A DNA stretch of 64,000 bases from Plantibacter elymi (nom. nud.) (GCF_900177795.1 NZ_FXWJ01000001.1:868001-932000); one strand, 5' to 3'. Positions 49,458 through 57,982 are shown, numbered from the stretch's first letter. A program made the numbers and translations. Notes: generated from the letters alone by a model not told the origin.

Positions 49458-51134
49458 ATGACGCACACGACGCACGAGCGGACCAAGGTCCGCAGGCGCA
49501 GACGACTCGGAGCAGCGGCGATGATCGCCGCGGCGGCCTTGCTCGTCTCCGGCTGCAGCATCCAGATCAAGAGCGAGCCGGATCCCTCGATCCCCGCCGA
49601 CACGATGCTGCTGGCCTCCGACAAGGGCACCCCGATGCTCGAGCGGAACTTCAACCCCTACCTCGTGAACAAGCGCTCGGCCTCGAGCTACATCTACGAG
49701 CCGCTCGTGATCATCAACGTGCTCGACGGCAAGGAGACGCCGTGGCTCGCAGAGAAGGTCGATCTCCCGGACGCCCGCACGATCGACTACACGATCCGCG
49801 ACGGCGCCACCTGGTCCGACGGCGAGGCGTTCACCCCCGAGGACGTGAAGTTCACCTTCGACCTCATCAAGCAGTACCCGACGCTCGACCAGAAGGGCGC
49901 CTGGCAGCACATCGACACGATCGAGGTGAAGGGCCAGCACGTCATTATGCACCTGCTCGACGATGACGCGCCCGCGGCCGACATCGTCTCGCAGACGCTC
50001 ATCGTCCCGGAGCACATCTGGAAGGACGTCAAGAGCCCCGACACCTGGCGGAACCCGAACCCGGTCGGTACCGGTCCGTACGTCCTCGGCAACTACACCT
50101 CGCAGCAGTACACGATGGACAAGAACGAGACGTACTGGCAGGCCGACAAGATCGAGGTCAACCACCTCGTGATCCCCGCGGCCACCGGTGAGCTCGACAT
50201 CGTCACGAAGGGCTTCGACTGGGCGTACTCGTTCCTGTCGAACGTCGAAGGCACCTGGGGTGCGGCCAACGACCACAACAAGTTCTGGTTCCCACCGGGA
50301 GGCGTGATCGGGCTCGTGCCCAACATGGACGTCGCCCCGTTCGACAACGTCGACGTCCGCCGCGGCATCGCCCTGGCGCTCGACCGCGACAAGATCGCCG
50401 ACGCAGCGACCGAGGGCTACCTCGGTGCGGCCGGCCAGTCGAGCCTCATGCTCCCCAACCAGGAGGACGAACTCGACCCGACCCTGCCGAACCAGGGCAT
50501 GATCACCCAGGACACCGCCGGCGCCCTCGAGGCCTTCGCGGCCGCCGGGTACACCCAGCAGGGCGGCAAGCTCGTCGATGCGGCGGGCAAGCAGTTCAGC
50601 TTCTCGATCACGACCGCCAACGGCTACGCGGACTGGCTCCGCGCGGTCCAGGAGGTCCGCAAGGAGCTCGGCGCTCTCGGCATCGACGTGCAGATCAAGC
50701 AGCCGCAGCCGCCGGGGTACCAGCAGGCCATCCAGAGCGGTGCCTTCGAGGTCGCCATGGGCGGCATGGGCAACGGCATCATGTTCCAGGGGTTCAACAA
50801 CAGCTTCAACAGCGAGTTCGCGAAGCCGATCGGCGAGACGACGTCCAGCAACTTCGGTCGCTACCGCAACCCGCAGATGGACCAGCTGCTCGCGCAGTAC
50901 AAGGAGACGACCGACGAGGCCACTCGCCTGGGGCTGAGCCACCAGATGCAGCAGATCGTCTACAGCGACTTCCCGGTCATCGGTATGTACTACGGCGGGC
51001 TCTGGGGCCTCTACAACGACAAGAAGTTCACCGGCTGGCCCGATGCGGACAACCCGTACGCGCCGCTGCAGACCTACGACCAGACCCCGCTCCTCGTGTT
51101 CACGCACCTCAAGCTCCGGAAGGACGGTGAGTGA
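49458..51134 (+). CDS. Opp/Dpp-type substrate-binding lipoprotein
   Basis: 558-residue family 5 binding protein. Signal peptide with lipobox VSGC (Cys about residue 33) after an Arg-rich start. Motifs include WSDGEAFTPEDVKFTFDLI and NPVGTGPYVLGNY. Although the family is named for peptides, many members bind oligosaccharides; the GH1 gene and LacI regulator favour a beta-glucoside or cello-oligosaccharide. The start at 49458 follows AAGGA at 8 nt. Confidence 0.9.
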   Translation: MTHTTHERTKVRRRRRLGAAAMIAAAALLVSGCSIQIKSEPDPSIPADTMLLASDKGTPMLERNFNPYLVNKRSASSYIYEPLVIINVLDGKETPWLAEKVDLPDARTIDYTIRDGATWSDGEAFTPEDVKFTFDLIKQYPTLDQKGAWQHIDTIEVKGQHVIMHLLDDDAPAADIVSQTLIVPEHIWKDVKSPDTWRNPNPVGTGPYVLGNYTSQQYTMDKNETYWQADKIEVNHLVIPAATGELDIVTKGFDWAYSFLSNVEGTWGAANDHNKFWFPPGGVIGLVPNMDVAPFDNVDVRRGIALALDRDKIADAATEGYLGAAGQSSLMLPNQEDELDPTLPNQGMITQDTAGALEAFAAAGYTQQGGKLVDAAGKQFSFSITTANGYADWLRAVQEVRKELGALGIDVQIKQPQPPGYQQAIQSGAFEVAMGGMGNGIMFQGFNNSFNSEFAKPIGETTSSNFGRYRNPQMDQLLAQYKETTDEATRLGLSHQMQQIVYSDFPVIGMYYGGLWGLYNDKKFTGWPDADNPYAPLQTYDQTPLLVFTHLKLRKDGE

Positions 51135-52114
51135 CCGTGTACATGGTGCGCAAACTCGGCCTCTTCGTCCTCACCCTGTGGGCGGCGGTCACGCTGAACT
51201 TCCTCCTGCCGCGGCTCATGCCCGGCTCCCCGACCGACGCCGCGATCGCGAAGCTCGCGCAGAACGGCCCGGTCTCCGCGGCCACACGTGCGGCGATCGA
51301 GGCCCAACTCGGTGTCCCCGGCGGCAACCTCTGGGAGCAGTACGTCACGTACCTGCACCAGGTCGTGACGCTCGACTTCGGGGTCTCGTACACCTTCTTC
51401 CCGCAGTCGGTCGGTGAGCTCATCTGGCAGGCGTTCCCGTACACGATCATCCTGCTCGGGATCGTGACGATCGTCGCCTTCATCCTCGGCACCCTCATCG
51501 GCGTGCTCGCGGCCTGGCGGCGGAACACCTGGCTCGACGCCCTGCCGACACTGAGCGGCACGTTCGCCAGCACGTTCCCGTACTTCTGGACCGCACTGCT
51601 CCTGCTGTTCTTCGCCGGCTACGTGCTCCACTGGTTCCCGACCTCGGGCGCCTTCGGCCCGACGGCTTCACCGGCCTTCACCTGGGACTTCATCGTCGAC
51701 GTCGCGTACCACGCGGTGCTGCCGGCGCTGACGATCCTGGTGACGAGCCTCGGTGGCTGGATCATCGGCATGCGCAACGCGATGATCAACACCCTCGGTG
51801 ACGACTACGTGACCTTCGCCGAGGCGAACGGTCTCCGTGGTCGCACGGTCGCCATCAAGTACGCGGCCCGCAACGCGATCCTCCCGAACCTCACCGGCTT
51901 CGGGCTCGCGCTCGGCGGTGTGGTCGGCGGCTCGATCCTCGTGGAGCAGGTCTTCGGGTACCCGGGCATCGGCTTCCTCCTGTTCAACGCGGTGATCGGA
52001 CAGGACTACCCGCTCATGCAGGCGCTGTTCCTGCTCATCACCGTGAGCGTGCTCATCGCCAACTTCCTCGTCGACATCCTGTACGGCGTACTCGACCCAA
52101 GGACCCGCCGATGA
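51131..52114 (+). CDS. Opp/Dpp-type ABC permease (DppB class)
   Basis: 327 residues, six helices and the DppB features: N-terminal helix KLGLFVLTLWAAVTLNFLLPRLMPG, a large outer loop after helix 1, and the ATPase-docking loop YVTFAEANGLRGRTVAIKYAARNAILPN. It starts with GTG in a GTGA overlap with the binding-protein stop. Its end overlaps the DppC gene (ATGA). Confidence 0.92.
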   Translation: MTVYMVRKLGLFVLTLWAAVTLNFLLPRLMPGSPTDAAIAKLAQNGPVSAATRAAIEAQLGVPGGNLWEQYVTYLHQVVTLDFGVSYTFFPQSVGELIWQAFPYTIILLGIVTIVAFILGTLIGVLAAWRRNTWLDALPTLSGTFASTFPYFWTALLLLFFAGYVLHWFPTSGAFGPTASPAFTWDFIVDVAYHAVLPALTILVTSLGGWIIGMRNAMINTLGDDYVTFAEANGLRGRTVAIKYAARNAILPNLTGFGLALGGVVGGSILVEQVFGYPGIGFLLFNAVIGQDYPLMQALFLLITVSVLIANFLVDILYGVLDPRTRR

Positions 52115-53031
52115 CCACCACACAGCACGTCAAGACACTGCAGTCCGACCAGACCGTGCGTCCGCCGAGGAAGTTCGCCTTCATCGGTCGATCGGCGGCG
52201 ACGCTCTGGGCCAACTGGAAGTCCCGCCTCGGGCTCATCATCCTCGCGTTCTTCATCCTCGTCGCGATCTTCGCGCCGGTGCTCGCACCGTACGGCGCGA
52301 GCCAGGACGGGTTCCCCCGGAACGCCGACTCGAGCCCCGAGCACTGGTTCGGGACGACGGCGGCGGGCGAGGACGTCCTCAGCCAGCTCATCTACGGTTC
52401 GCAGATCAGCGTCACGGTCGGGTTCATCGCCGGCATCCTGTCGACGATCGTCGCGGTCCTGATCGGCCTCAGCTGGGGCTACATCAAGGGCTTCGGCGCC
52501 GAGGTCGTGAACTTCATCGTCAACCTGTTCCTCGTGGTGCCCGGCCTGCCGCTCATGATCGTCATCGCCGCGTACCTCCAGAACGGTGGGCTCGTGATGA
52601 TCGTCGCGGTCATCGTGATCACCGGGTGGGCGTGGGGTGCCCGCGTGCTCCGCAGCCAGACGCAGTCGCTGCGTTCGCGTGACTTCGTGACCGCGGCCCG
52701 CTTCTCCGGCGACCGACCGTTCCGCATCGTGTTCAACGAGATCCTGCCGAACATGACGTCCCTCATCGCCGGTGGCTTCTTCGGTGCCGCGACGAGTGCG
52801 ATCCTCGCGGAGGCCGGCCTCGAGTTCCTCGGCCTCGGCGACTCGTCGATCGTCAGCTGGGGCACCATCCTCTACTGGGCGCAGAACTCCAACGCCCTGC
52901 TCACCGGTCAGTGGATCCTCCTCTTCGCCCCCGGTCTCTGCATCGCGCTCCTCGCGATGAGCCTCACCCTCATCAACTTCGGTGTCGACGCGATCAGCAA
53001 CCCGCGCCTCCGTGAAGGGAAGTCACGATGA
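52111..53031 (+). CDS. Opp/Dpp-type ABC permease (DppC class)
   Basis: 306 residues. N-terminal hydrophilic tail, then helix LGLIILAFFILVAIFAPVLAPYG, followed by the DppC core and docking loop RSRDFVTAARFSGDRPFRIVFNEILPN. Forms the pore with the preceding permease. ATGA overlaps on both sides. Confidence 0.92.
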   Translation: MTTTQHVKTLQSDQTVRPPRKFAFIGRSAATLWANWKSRLGLIILAFFILVAIFAPVLAPYGASQDGFPRNADSSPEHWFGTTAAGEDVLSQLIYGSQISVTVGFIAGILSTIVAVLIGLSWGYIKGFGAEVVNFIVNLFLVVPGLPLMIVIAAYLQNGGLVMIVAVIVITGWAWGARVLRSQTQSLRSRDFVTAARFSGDRPFRIVFNEILPNMTSLIAGGFFGAATSAILAEAGLEFLGLGDSSIVSWGTILYWAQNSNALLTGQWILLFAPGLCIALLAMSLTLINFGVDAISNPRLREGKSR

Positions 53032-54815
53032 ACGCCGTCAACCTCCAGGCCGAGAGCGCGTCCGCGCCGGCAGCCGGGACCGGAGCGCTCCTCGAGGTCC
53101 GCGACCTGTCCGTCGTCTACGAGTCCGTCGGCGCCGCGCCGGTCCAGGCGGTCGACCACGTGTCGTTCTCCGTCGGTGCCGGTGAGTTCATCGGGCTCGT
53201 GGGCGAGTCCGGCTCCGGGAAGTCGACGCTCGGCTTCGCGGCCACCCGCTTGCAGAAGCCGCCGGCACGCATCAACGGCGGGCAGATCCTCTTCGGTGGC
53301 AAGGACATCCGTGAGCTCGGCGACGAGGCGCTCCGCGAGCAGCGTCAGGGCGGGTTCGCCATGGTGCTGCAGTCGGGCATGAACGCGCTCAACCCGGTCC
53401 GTACCATCCGCAACCACTTCGTCGACATCTTCAAGGCGCACGGCCACGTGTCCCGCGACCGCTGGGACGCCCGGATGGACGAGCTGGTCGGCAAGGTCGG
53501 GCTGACGCCGCAGGTTCTCGCGCGCTTCCCCGGTGAGCTGTCCGGCGGCATGCGTCAGCGCGTGTCCATCGCGCTCGCCCTGTCGCTCGAGCCTCGGCTC
53601 ATGGTGTTCGACGAACCGACGACCGCGCTCGACGTCCTCGTGCAGCACGCGATCATGGACACGATCACCGAGCTGCAGCAGGCCGAGGGGTTCACCGCCA
53701 TCCTCATCAGCCACGACCTCGGTGTCGTGCTCGAGGCGACGCAGCGCGTGCTCGTCATGCACGAGGGCCGCATCGTCGAGGACGCCCCGAGCCGCGACAT
53801 CCTCGAGCGTCCGCAGGACCCGTACACGCGGATGCTGCTCAGTCATTACGCCGACCCGCGCGCCGCGGTCGTCGAGCTGCCCGGATTCCCGTCTCGGGCG
53901 AACCGGGGCACGGCTCCGGTGTCCGGCACGACGACGAGTGTCCCGACCGCGACGAGCGCGAGCTCCGAGTCGGGCCCTTCGACAGGCTCAGGGACCGTTG
54001 CTGCCAGAGCCGGTCGCTCGGCCGAGTCGGCGGTCATCGTCGACGCCGTCTCGAAGGTCTACCCGCCACCGCGTCGCGGTGAGTCCGCGGTCACGGCCGT
54101 CGACGACGTGTCGTTCACGCTCGAACCCGGTCAGTCGCTCGCGCTCGTCGGGGCCTCGGGCTCCGGCAAGTCGACCATCGCGAAGCTCATCACGGGCATC
54201 GAGAAGCCGACCTCCGGCGCCGTCCGCTTCGGTGACCTCGACGTCGCCCAGCTCAACCGCAAGGGCATCCGGAACCTGCACAAGAACGTGCAGATGATCT
54301 TCCAGGACCCGTACGCAGCGCTCAACCCGCTGCACACGGTCGAGTACACGCTCACCCGGCCGGTGGTGAACTTCACCGGGCTGAAGGGCGACGCCGTCCG
54401 CAAACGGGTGCTCGAACTCCTCGAGACGGTGGGCCTCTCGCCCGTCGAGCAGTTCGCGGCGAAGCTGCCCCACCAGCTCTCCGGTGGACAGCGGCAGCGC
54501 GTCGTGATCGCCCGGGCACTCGCGAGCGACCCCCAGGTGCTCATCGCCGACGAGCCCGTGTCGATGCTCGACGTGTCGCTGCGTGCCGGTGTGCTCGCGC
54601 TGCTCGAGGACCTGCGCGAGCAGTGGGGCGTCTCGATGCTCTACATCACTCACGACCTGCTGTCGGCGCGACTCGTGACCGACAACATCATGGTCCTCAA
54701 CCAGGGTCGCGTCGTCGAACGTGGCGAGACCGCGCACGTCCTGCAGCACCCGCAGGATCCGTACACGATCCAGCTGCTCGACGCCGTCCCCAACCCGGCC
54801 CGCGCCAAGCGCTGA
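53028..54815 (+). CDS. Fused double ATPase of the Opp/Dpp-type importer
   Basis: 595 residues, two nucleotide-binding domains in one chain (DppD-DppF type). NBD1: Walker A GESGSGKST (59-67), signature LSGGMRQRV, Walker B LMVFDEPTTALD. NBD2: GASGSGKST, signature LSGGQRQRV, Walker B VLIADEPVSMLD. The ~50-residue linker (PSRANRGTAPVSG... to AESA) is Ser/Thr/Gly-rich and encoded partly by a REP-like 24-mer (GPSTGSGT). Coupled to the permease by ATGA. Confidence 0.93.
   Translation: MNAVNLQAESASAPAAGTGALLEVRDLSVVYESVGAAPVQAVDHVSFSVGAGEFIGLVGESGSGKSTLGFAATRLQKPPARINGGQILFGGKDIRELGDEALREQRQGGFAMVLQSGMNALNPVRTIRNHFVDIFKAHGHVSRDRWDARMDELVGKVGLTPQVLARFPGELSGGMRQRVSIALALSLEPRLMVFDEPTTALDVLVQHAIMDTITELQQAEGFTAILISHDLGVVLEATQRVLVMHEGRIVEDAPSRDILERPQDPYTRMLLSHYADPRAAVVELPGFPSRANRGTAPVSGTTTSVPTATSASSESGPSTGSGTVAARAGRSAESAVIVDAVSKVYPPPRRGESAVTAVDDVSFTLEPGQSLALVGASGSGKSTIAKLITGIEKPTSGAVRFGDLDVAQLNRKGIRNLHKNVQMIFQDPYAALNPLHTVEYTLTRPVVNFTGLKGDAVRKRVLELLETVGLSPVEQFAAKLPHQLSGGQRQRVVIARALASDPQVLIADEPVSMLDVSLRAGVLALLEDLREQWGVSMLYITHDLLSARLVTDNIMVLNQGRVVERGETAHVLQHPQDPYTIQLLDAVPNPARAKR
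53973..53996 (-). repeat. REP-like 24-mer inside the ATPase linker
   Basis: The top strand reads GGCCCTTCGAC...CTCAGGGACC, the reverse complement of the intergenic elements at 54913 and 54950 with one mismatch. It codes for GPSTGSGT in the interdomain linker, so it was tolerated in frame. Confidence 0.85.
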
Positions 54816-54818
54816 CGC

Positions 54819-54906
54819 CCGTCCGGTCCCTGCGCCCACCCCGTCCGGTCCCTGAGCCCGCCCCGTCCGGTCCCTGAGCCCGCCCCGTCCGGTCCCTGAG
54901 CCCGCC
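54819..54906 (+). repeat. Four tandem 22-bp units
   Basis: Units begin CCGTCCGGTCCCTG; units 2-4 (54841-54906) are identical, and the first differs by two bases. A fifth, partial unit runs into the REP-like element at 54913. They begin 3 bp after the ATPase stop. Probably expansion of one arm of the REP-like element. Confidence 0.9.
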
Positions 54907-54912
54907 CCGTCC

Positions 54913-54973
54913 GGTCCCTGAGCTTGTCGAAGGGCCTGGTCTTCGTCCCGGTCCCTGAGCTTGTCGAAGGGCC
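54913..54973 (+). repeat. Two copies of a REP-like 24-mer
   Basis: Two identical copies, 54913-54936 and 54950-54973, beginning GGTCCCTGAGC and ending GTCGAAGGGCC, 13 bp apart. Repeats of this kind (GGTCCCTGAGCnTGTCGAAGG) are abundant in intergenic DNA of Microbacteriaceae and relatives. Confidence 0.88.
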
Positions 54974-55003
54974 ACACCTCTACATGAAACAGGAGCAACA
55001 CCC

Positions 55004-56182
55004 GTGCTGACCTTCCCCGACGGCTTCCTCTGGGGCGCCGCCACCGCTGCCCACCAGATCGAGGGCAACAACATCAACAGCAACTGGTGGGTGCACGAGC
55101 ACGAAGCCGGGACGAACATCGTCGAGCCCTCGGGCGACGCGATGGACAGCTACCACCGCTACCGCGAGGACATGCAGCTGCTCGCCGACGCCGGGCTCAA
55201 CACCTACCGGTTCAGCGTCGAGTGGGCCCGGATCGAGCCCGAGCGCGGCATCGTCTCGCGTGCGGAGGTCGACCACTACCGTCGCATGGTCGACACCGCG
55301 CACGAGCTGGGACTCAACCCGGTCGTCACGCTCATGCACTTCACGGTGCCGCGCTGGTTCGAGCGCGACGGGTTCTGGCGGGCGAAGGACGCCGCCGACC
55401 TCTTCGCGCGGTACACCGAGCTGACCCTGCCGATCGTCGGCGAGGGTGTCGAACACGTCTGCACCATCAACGAGCCGAACATCGCCGCGATGCTCGCCGG
55501 TGGTGAGGACGCGGCCAACCTCGTCGCGTACGGCCTGCCGAACCCGGACCTGTTCGTGGCCGACGCGCTCCTCGAGTCGCACAAGCGTTCGCGCGAGGTG
55601 CTCTCCCAGGTGTCCGGCCTGAAGTCCGGCTGGACCATCGCGACGCAGGCGTTCCGGTCGAACGGTGAGCCGGGCTCCGACGAGATGCTGCGCGAGTACG
55701 GCTACCCGCGTGACGACTGGTACCTCGAGCAGTCCGCCGGTGACGACTTCCTCGGCGTCCAGGCGTACACGCGCACGTTCATCGGTCCGAAGGGCCCGCT
55801 GCCCGTCGAGGACGGCGTCGAGACGACGCTCACCGGTTGGGAGTTCTACCCGCCGGCCGCCGCCGAGGGTGTGCGGAGTGCCTGGGAGCTGTCGGGCGGG
55901 GTGCCGATCATGATCACCGAGAACGGCATCGCGACCTCGGACGACACCCGCCGGATCGACTACACGGACGGCGCCCTGCGCGAGCTGCACGCCTGCATCC
56001 AGGACGGGATCCAGCTCGAGGGGTACCTCCACTGGAGCGCGCTCGACAACTACGAGTGGGCGAGCGGCTTCCGGCCGACTTTCGGCCTCATCGCCGTCGA
56101 CCGCGAGACCTTCGTGCGGACGCCGAAGCCGAGCCTCGCGTGGCTCGGGAACGTCGCCAAGGCGAACGGCCTCACGGAGTAG
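55004..56182 (+). CDS. GH1-family beta-glycosidase
   Basis: 392 residues, slightly shorter than typical 440-480-residue GH1 enzymes. The catalytic acid/base is Glu in CTINEPN, the nucleophile is Glu in MITENGIA, and the N-terminal FPDGFLWGAATAAHQIEG is the GH1 signature. No signal peptide, so it hydrolyses imported beta-glucosides in the cytoplasm. The GTG start at 55004 follows AGGAG at 8 nt. It is the last gene of the LacI-controlled importer operon, separated by a repeat tract. Confidence 0.9.
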   Translation: MLTFPDGFLWGAATAAHQIEGNNINSNWWVHEHEAGTNIVEPSGDAMDSYHRYREDMQLLADAGLNTYRFSVEWARIEPERGIVSRAEVDHYRRMVDTAHELGLNPVVTLMHFTVPRWFERDGFWRAKDAADLFARYTELTLPIVGEGVEHVCTINEPNIAAMLAGGEDAANLVAYGLPNPDLFVADALLESHKRSREVLSQVSGLKSGWTIATQAFRSNGEPGSDEMLREYGYPRDDWYLEQSAGDDFLGVQAYTRTFIGPKGPLPVEDGVETTLTGWEFYPPAAAEGVRSAWELSGGVPIMITENGIATSDDTRRIDYTDGALRELHACIQDGIQLEGYLHWSALDNYEWASGFRPTFGLIAVDRETFVRTPKPSLAWLGNVAKANGLTE

Positions 56183-56198
56183 CCGAAGCCCTGGTCCC

Positions 56199-56275
56199 GT
56201 CCCTAACTCAGGAGATGTCCGGTGTGTCCGGCTGGTGTGGGTGGCGACACGCGACGGAGTCCTGAGAACGGGACG
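56199..56275. repeat. Palindromic repeat family B, copy 3
   Basis: Arms CGTCCCTAACTCAGGA and TCCTGAGAACGGGACG, with GTGTCC/GGCGACAC-type pairing inside. The right arm has lost the TTAGGG of copies 1 and 2. It lies 16 bp after the GH1 stop. Confidence 0.8.
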
Positions 56276-56290
56276 GTGGGTCGAATCGAG

Positions 56291-56324
56291 AGAGCCCCGG
56301 GCAGCGATTGCTGCCCGGGGCTCT
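56291..56324. terminator. Strong 15-bp hairpin terminator
   Basis: AGAGCCCCGGGCAGC / GCTGCCCGGGGCTCT is a perfect stem around GATT. It lies between the convergent GH1 and MarR-like genes, so it could stop both transcripts. Confidence 0.85.
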
Positions 56325-56375
56325 GTGCATGGTGGTCGGCTCGGGTCCGCATGGGCGGAAGACGCCGGCGGCCGG

Positions 56376-57137
56376 TCAGCGCTCGCTGCGGGGGCCGCGA
56401 CCGAAGCGACCACGCGGGCCGTGCTCGTGCGCTGTGTGCTCGTCCCGGCCGAAGGCTCGGGCGATGCTCTCGAGGCTGGCGAGCGTCGTCGCGAGGTCCT
56501 CGGGTGAGACGGCGTCGGCGACGGTCTGGCGGACCGCGTCGACCTTGGTGCGGAGCGCGTCGTGCGCCTCGCGACCGGCGTCCGTCAGGGTGATGCCGTC
56601 GGCGTCGACGATGACCCAGCCGCGGGCGGCGAAGTCCATGACGATGTCCGCGGTCGAGCGACGAGGACCGCGGTGGTGGCCGTGGCCAGGACCGAACGGT
56701 GCGCCGCCGGGACGGTGATCACGACCGAAGCCGGGACCGGACTCGCGGCCGCGCCCGGAGGCCCGATCGTGAGCGGGGTGGCCGTGCTCGTGGTCGCGCG
56801 GACGCTCCGCGGATGCGGTGTCCGCCGTCGTCTCGGCGGTGCGCTCGGGGCGACCGAAGCCGCGACCGGGGCCGAACCCGCCGCGGCGGCCGAACCGCTC
56901 GGGGCCGCGCGGTCCGCGGCGGTGTGGCGGGAGCGAGGCGCCGATCTCCTCGACGCTCGAGGCGCCGGAGGCGATGAGCTCGAGGGTGCGCCAGCTGCGG
57001 CGGCCGAGGCCGTCCTCGGCGAGCACCTCGTGCATCGAGTGCTTGACCGCGTGGTCGACGGTGCGGAGCCAGAAGCCGCGCGGGCGCTCGGTGGACTGGG
57101 TGGTGGACTGCTCTGGGGAAGTCGTGGGGGTGTTCAT
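56376..57137 (-). CDS. MarR-like protein with low-complexity insert in the winged helix
   Basis: 253 residues. Residues 20-70 (FWLRTVDHAVKHSMHEVL ... TLELIASGASSVEEIGASLPP) look like the first half of a winged HTH, and residues 161-230 (STADIVMDFAARGWVIVDADGITLTDAGREAHDALR) like the wing and C-terminal helix. Between them lies a ~90-residue Gly/Arg/His/Pro-rich stretch (71-160), a highly unusual place for an insert. Start at 57137 after AAGGAG. Divergent from a similar gene. DNA or metal binding by the insert is unproven. Confidence 0.72.
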   Translation of the reverse strand: MNTPTTSPEQSTTQSTERPRGFWLRTVDHAVKHSMHEVLAEDGLGRRSWRTLELIASGASSVEEIGASLPPHRRGPRGPERFGRRGGFGPGRGFGRPERTAETTADTASAERPRDHEHGHPAHDRASGRGRESGPGFGRDHRPGGAPFGPGHGHHRGPRRSTADIVMDFAARGWVIVDADGITLTDAGREAHDALRTKVDAVRQTVADAVSPEDLATTLASLESIARAFGRDEHTAHEHGPRGRFGRGPRSER

Positions 57138-57164
57138 GAGTGGTCTCCTTGTTTGCATGCTCTG

Positions 57165-57190
57165 TTACATGTAAATGTATAATGACATGT
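57165..57190. promoter_or_regulatory. Divergent promoter with TTACATGTAA palindrome and TATAAT
   Basis: TTACATGTAA (57165-57174) is a perfect palindrome; ACATGT recurs at 57185-57190, 18 bp away. A consensus -10 TATAAT (57178-57183) lies between them, 7 nt before the ATG at 57191. This AT-rich patch stands out strongly and is likely the autoregulatory site. Confidence 0.75.
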
Positions 57191-57853
57191 ATGTCCGATG
57201 GTCGTCAAGCGCAGCCCAGCGAACCCACAGCAACCGACCCGGTGGAGATGATCGAGCAAGCCCTCGTCCAGATCCGGCGGGACCAGTCAGGCCGTCGCTT
57301 CGGCGGACGCGGCGGACGTGGTGGGCCCGGTCGCCACCACCACGATGAGCACGGGGGGGGTCATCGGCACGACGCCGACGGCAGCGCTGATGACGAGCGT
57401 GGGCGCGGGCGCGGTCCGGGCTTCGGACCCGGCTTCGGTGGGCCTTGGGGTCCCGGCGGTGGCGCCCGTCACCCGCGCGAGCAGGCGATCGCCCAGGCGG
57501 CTCGGTTCCGGATGCTGGACGCGCTCGCTCGTGACGAGGCGGTCGGTGGCATGGGGATCAGTGCACTCGCGGAGTCGATCGGCGTCGACCAGCCTCGCGC
57601 GAGCCGGCTCGTGGCCGAAGCGACGAAGCGCGGCGAGGTCGCTCGCGCGGTCGACCCGAACGACGGTCGACGCAGTGTGGTGCAGCTGAGCGCCGCCGGC
57701 CGCGCGGTCCTGCAGGAGGCGCACCGGGGTCGACGCGACGCGGTCACGACTGCGCTCTCGGGATTCACGCCCGAGGAGGCGGCGCAGTTCGCGGCCTTCC
57801 TCGAGCGCTTCGTCGCCGCGTGGCCGCGCCCCGATGCGGAATCGCCCGCCTGA
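57191..57853 (+). CDS. MarR-family regulator with Gly/His-rich N-terminal region
   Basis: 220 residues. After ~30 residues comes a Gly/Arg/His-rich region (33-95: GGRGGRGGPGRHHHDEHGGGHRH...), then a MarR winged helix (100-175: RMLDALARDEAVGGMGISALAESIGVDQPRASRLVAEATKRGEVARAVDPNDGRRSVVQLSAAG) and a C-terminal dimerisation helix. Leaderless start likely. It shares the odd composition of its divergent neighbour, so the pair is probably related by function. Confidence 0.82.
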   Translation: MSDGRQAQPSEPTATDPVEMIEQALVQIRRDQSGRRFGGRGGRGGPGRHHHDEHGGGHRHDADGSADDERGRGRGPGFGPGFGGPWGPGGGARHPREQAIAQAARFRMLDALARDEAVGGMGISALAESIGVDQPRASRLVAEATKRGEVARAVDPNDGRRSVVQLSAAGRAVLQEAHRGRRDAVTTALSGFTPEEAAQFAAFLERFVAAWPRPDAESPA

Positions 57854-57866
57854 TCCTCGACTCCGG

Positions 57867-57953
57867 GTTCGCAATTCAGAAGCGTCCCGGGTGAGTCGAG
57901 CCCCATCATCCCCTCGGTGGCCGGACGCGCCGGGGCGCTCCTGAGTTGTGAAC
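57867..57953. repeat. Diverged palindrome, possibly family B copy 4
   Basis: GTTCGCAATTCAGAAGCG pairs with CGCTCCTGAGTTGTGAAC apart from a few mismatches. CTGAGTT links it to family B, but the CCCTAA end is missing. Located between convergent genes. Confidence 0.65.
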
Positions 57954-57982
57954 GGTGAGGCGGGCGTCGGGACCGGCCCTCG

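Noticed and set aside
54984-55010. 8-residue frame (MKQEQHPC) just before the GH1 gene
   Set aside because: It overlaps the SD of the GH1 gene, has no ribosome binding site and is too short to judge.
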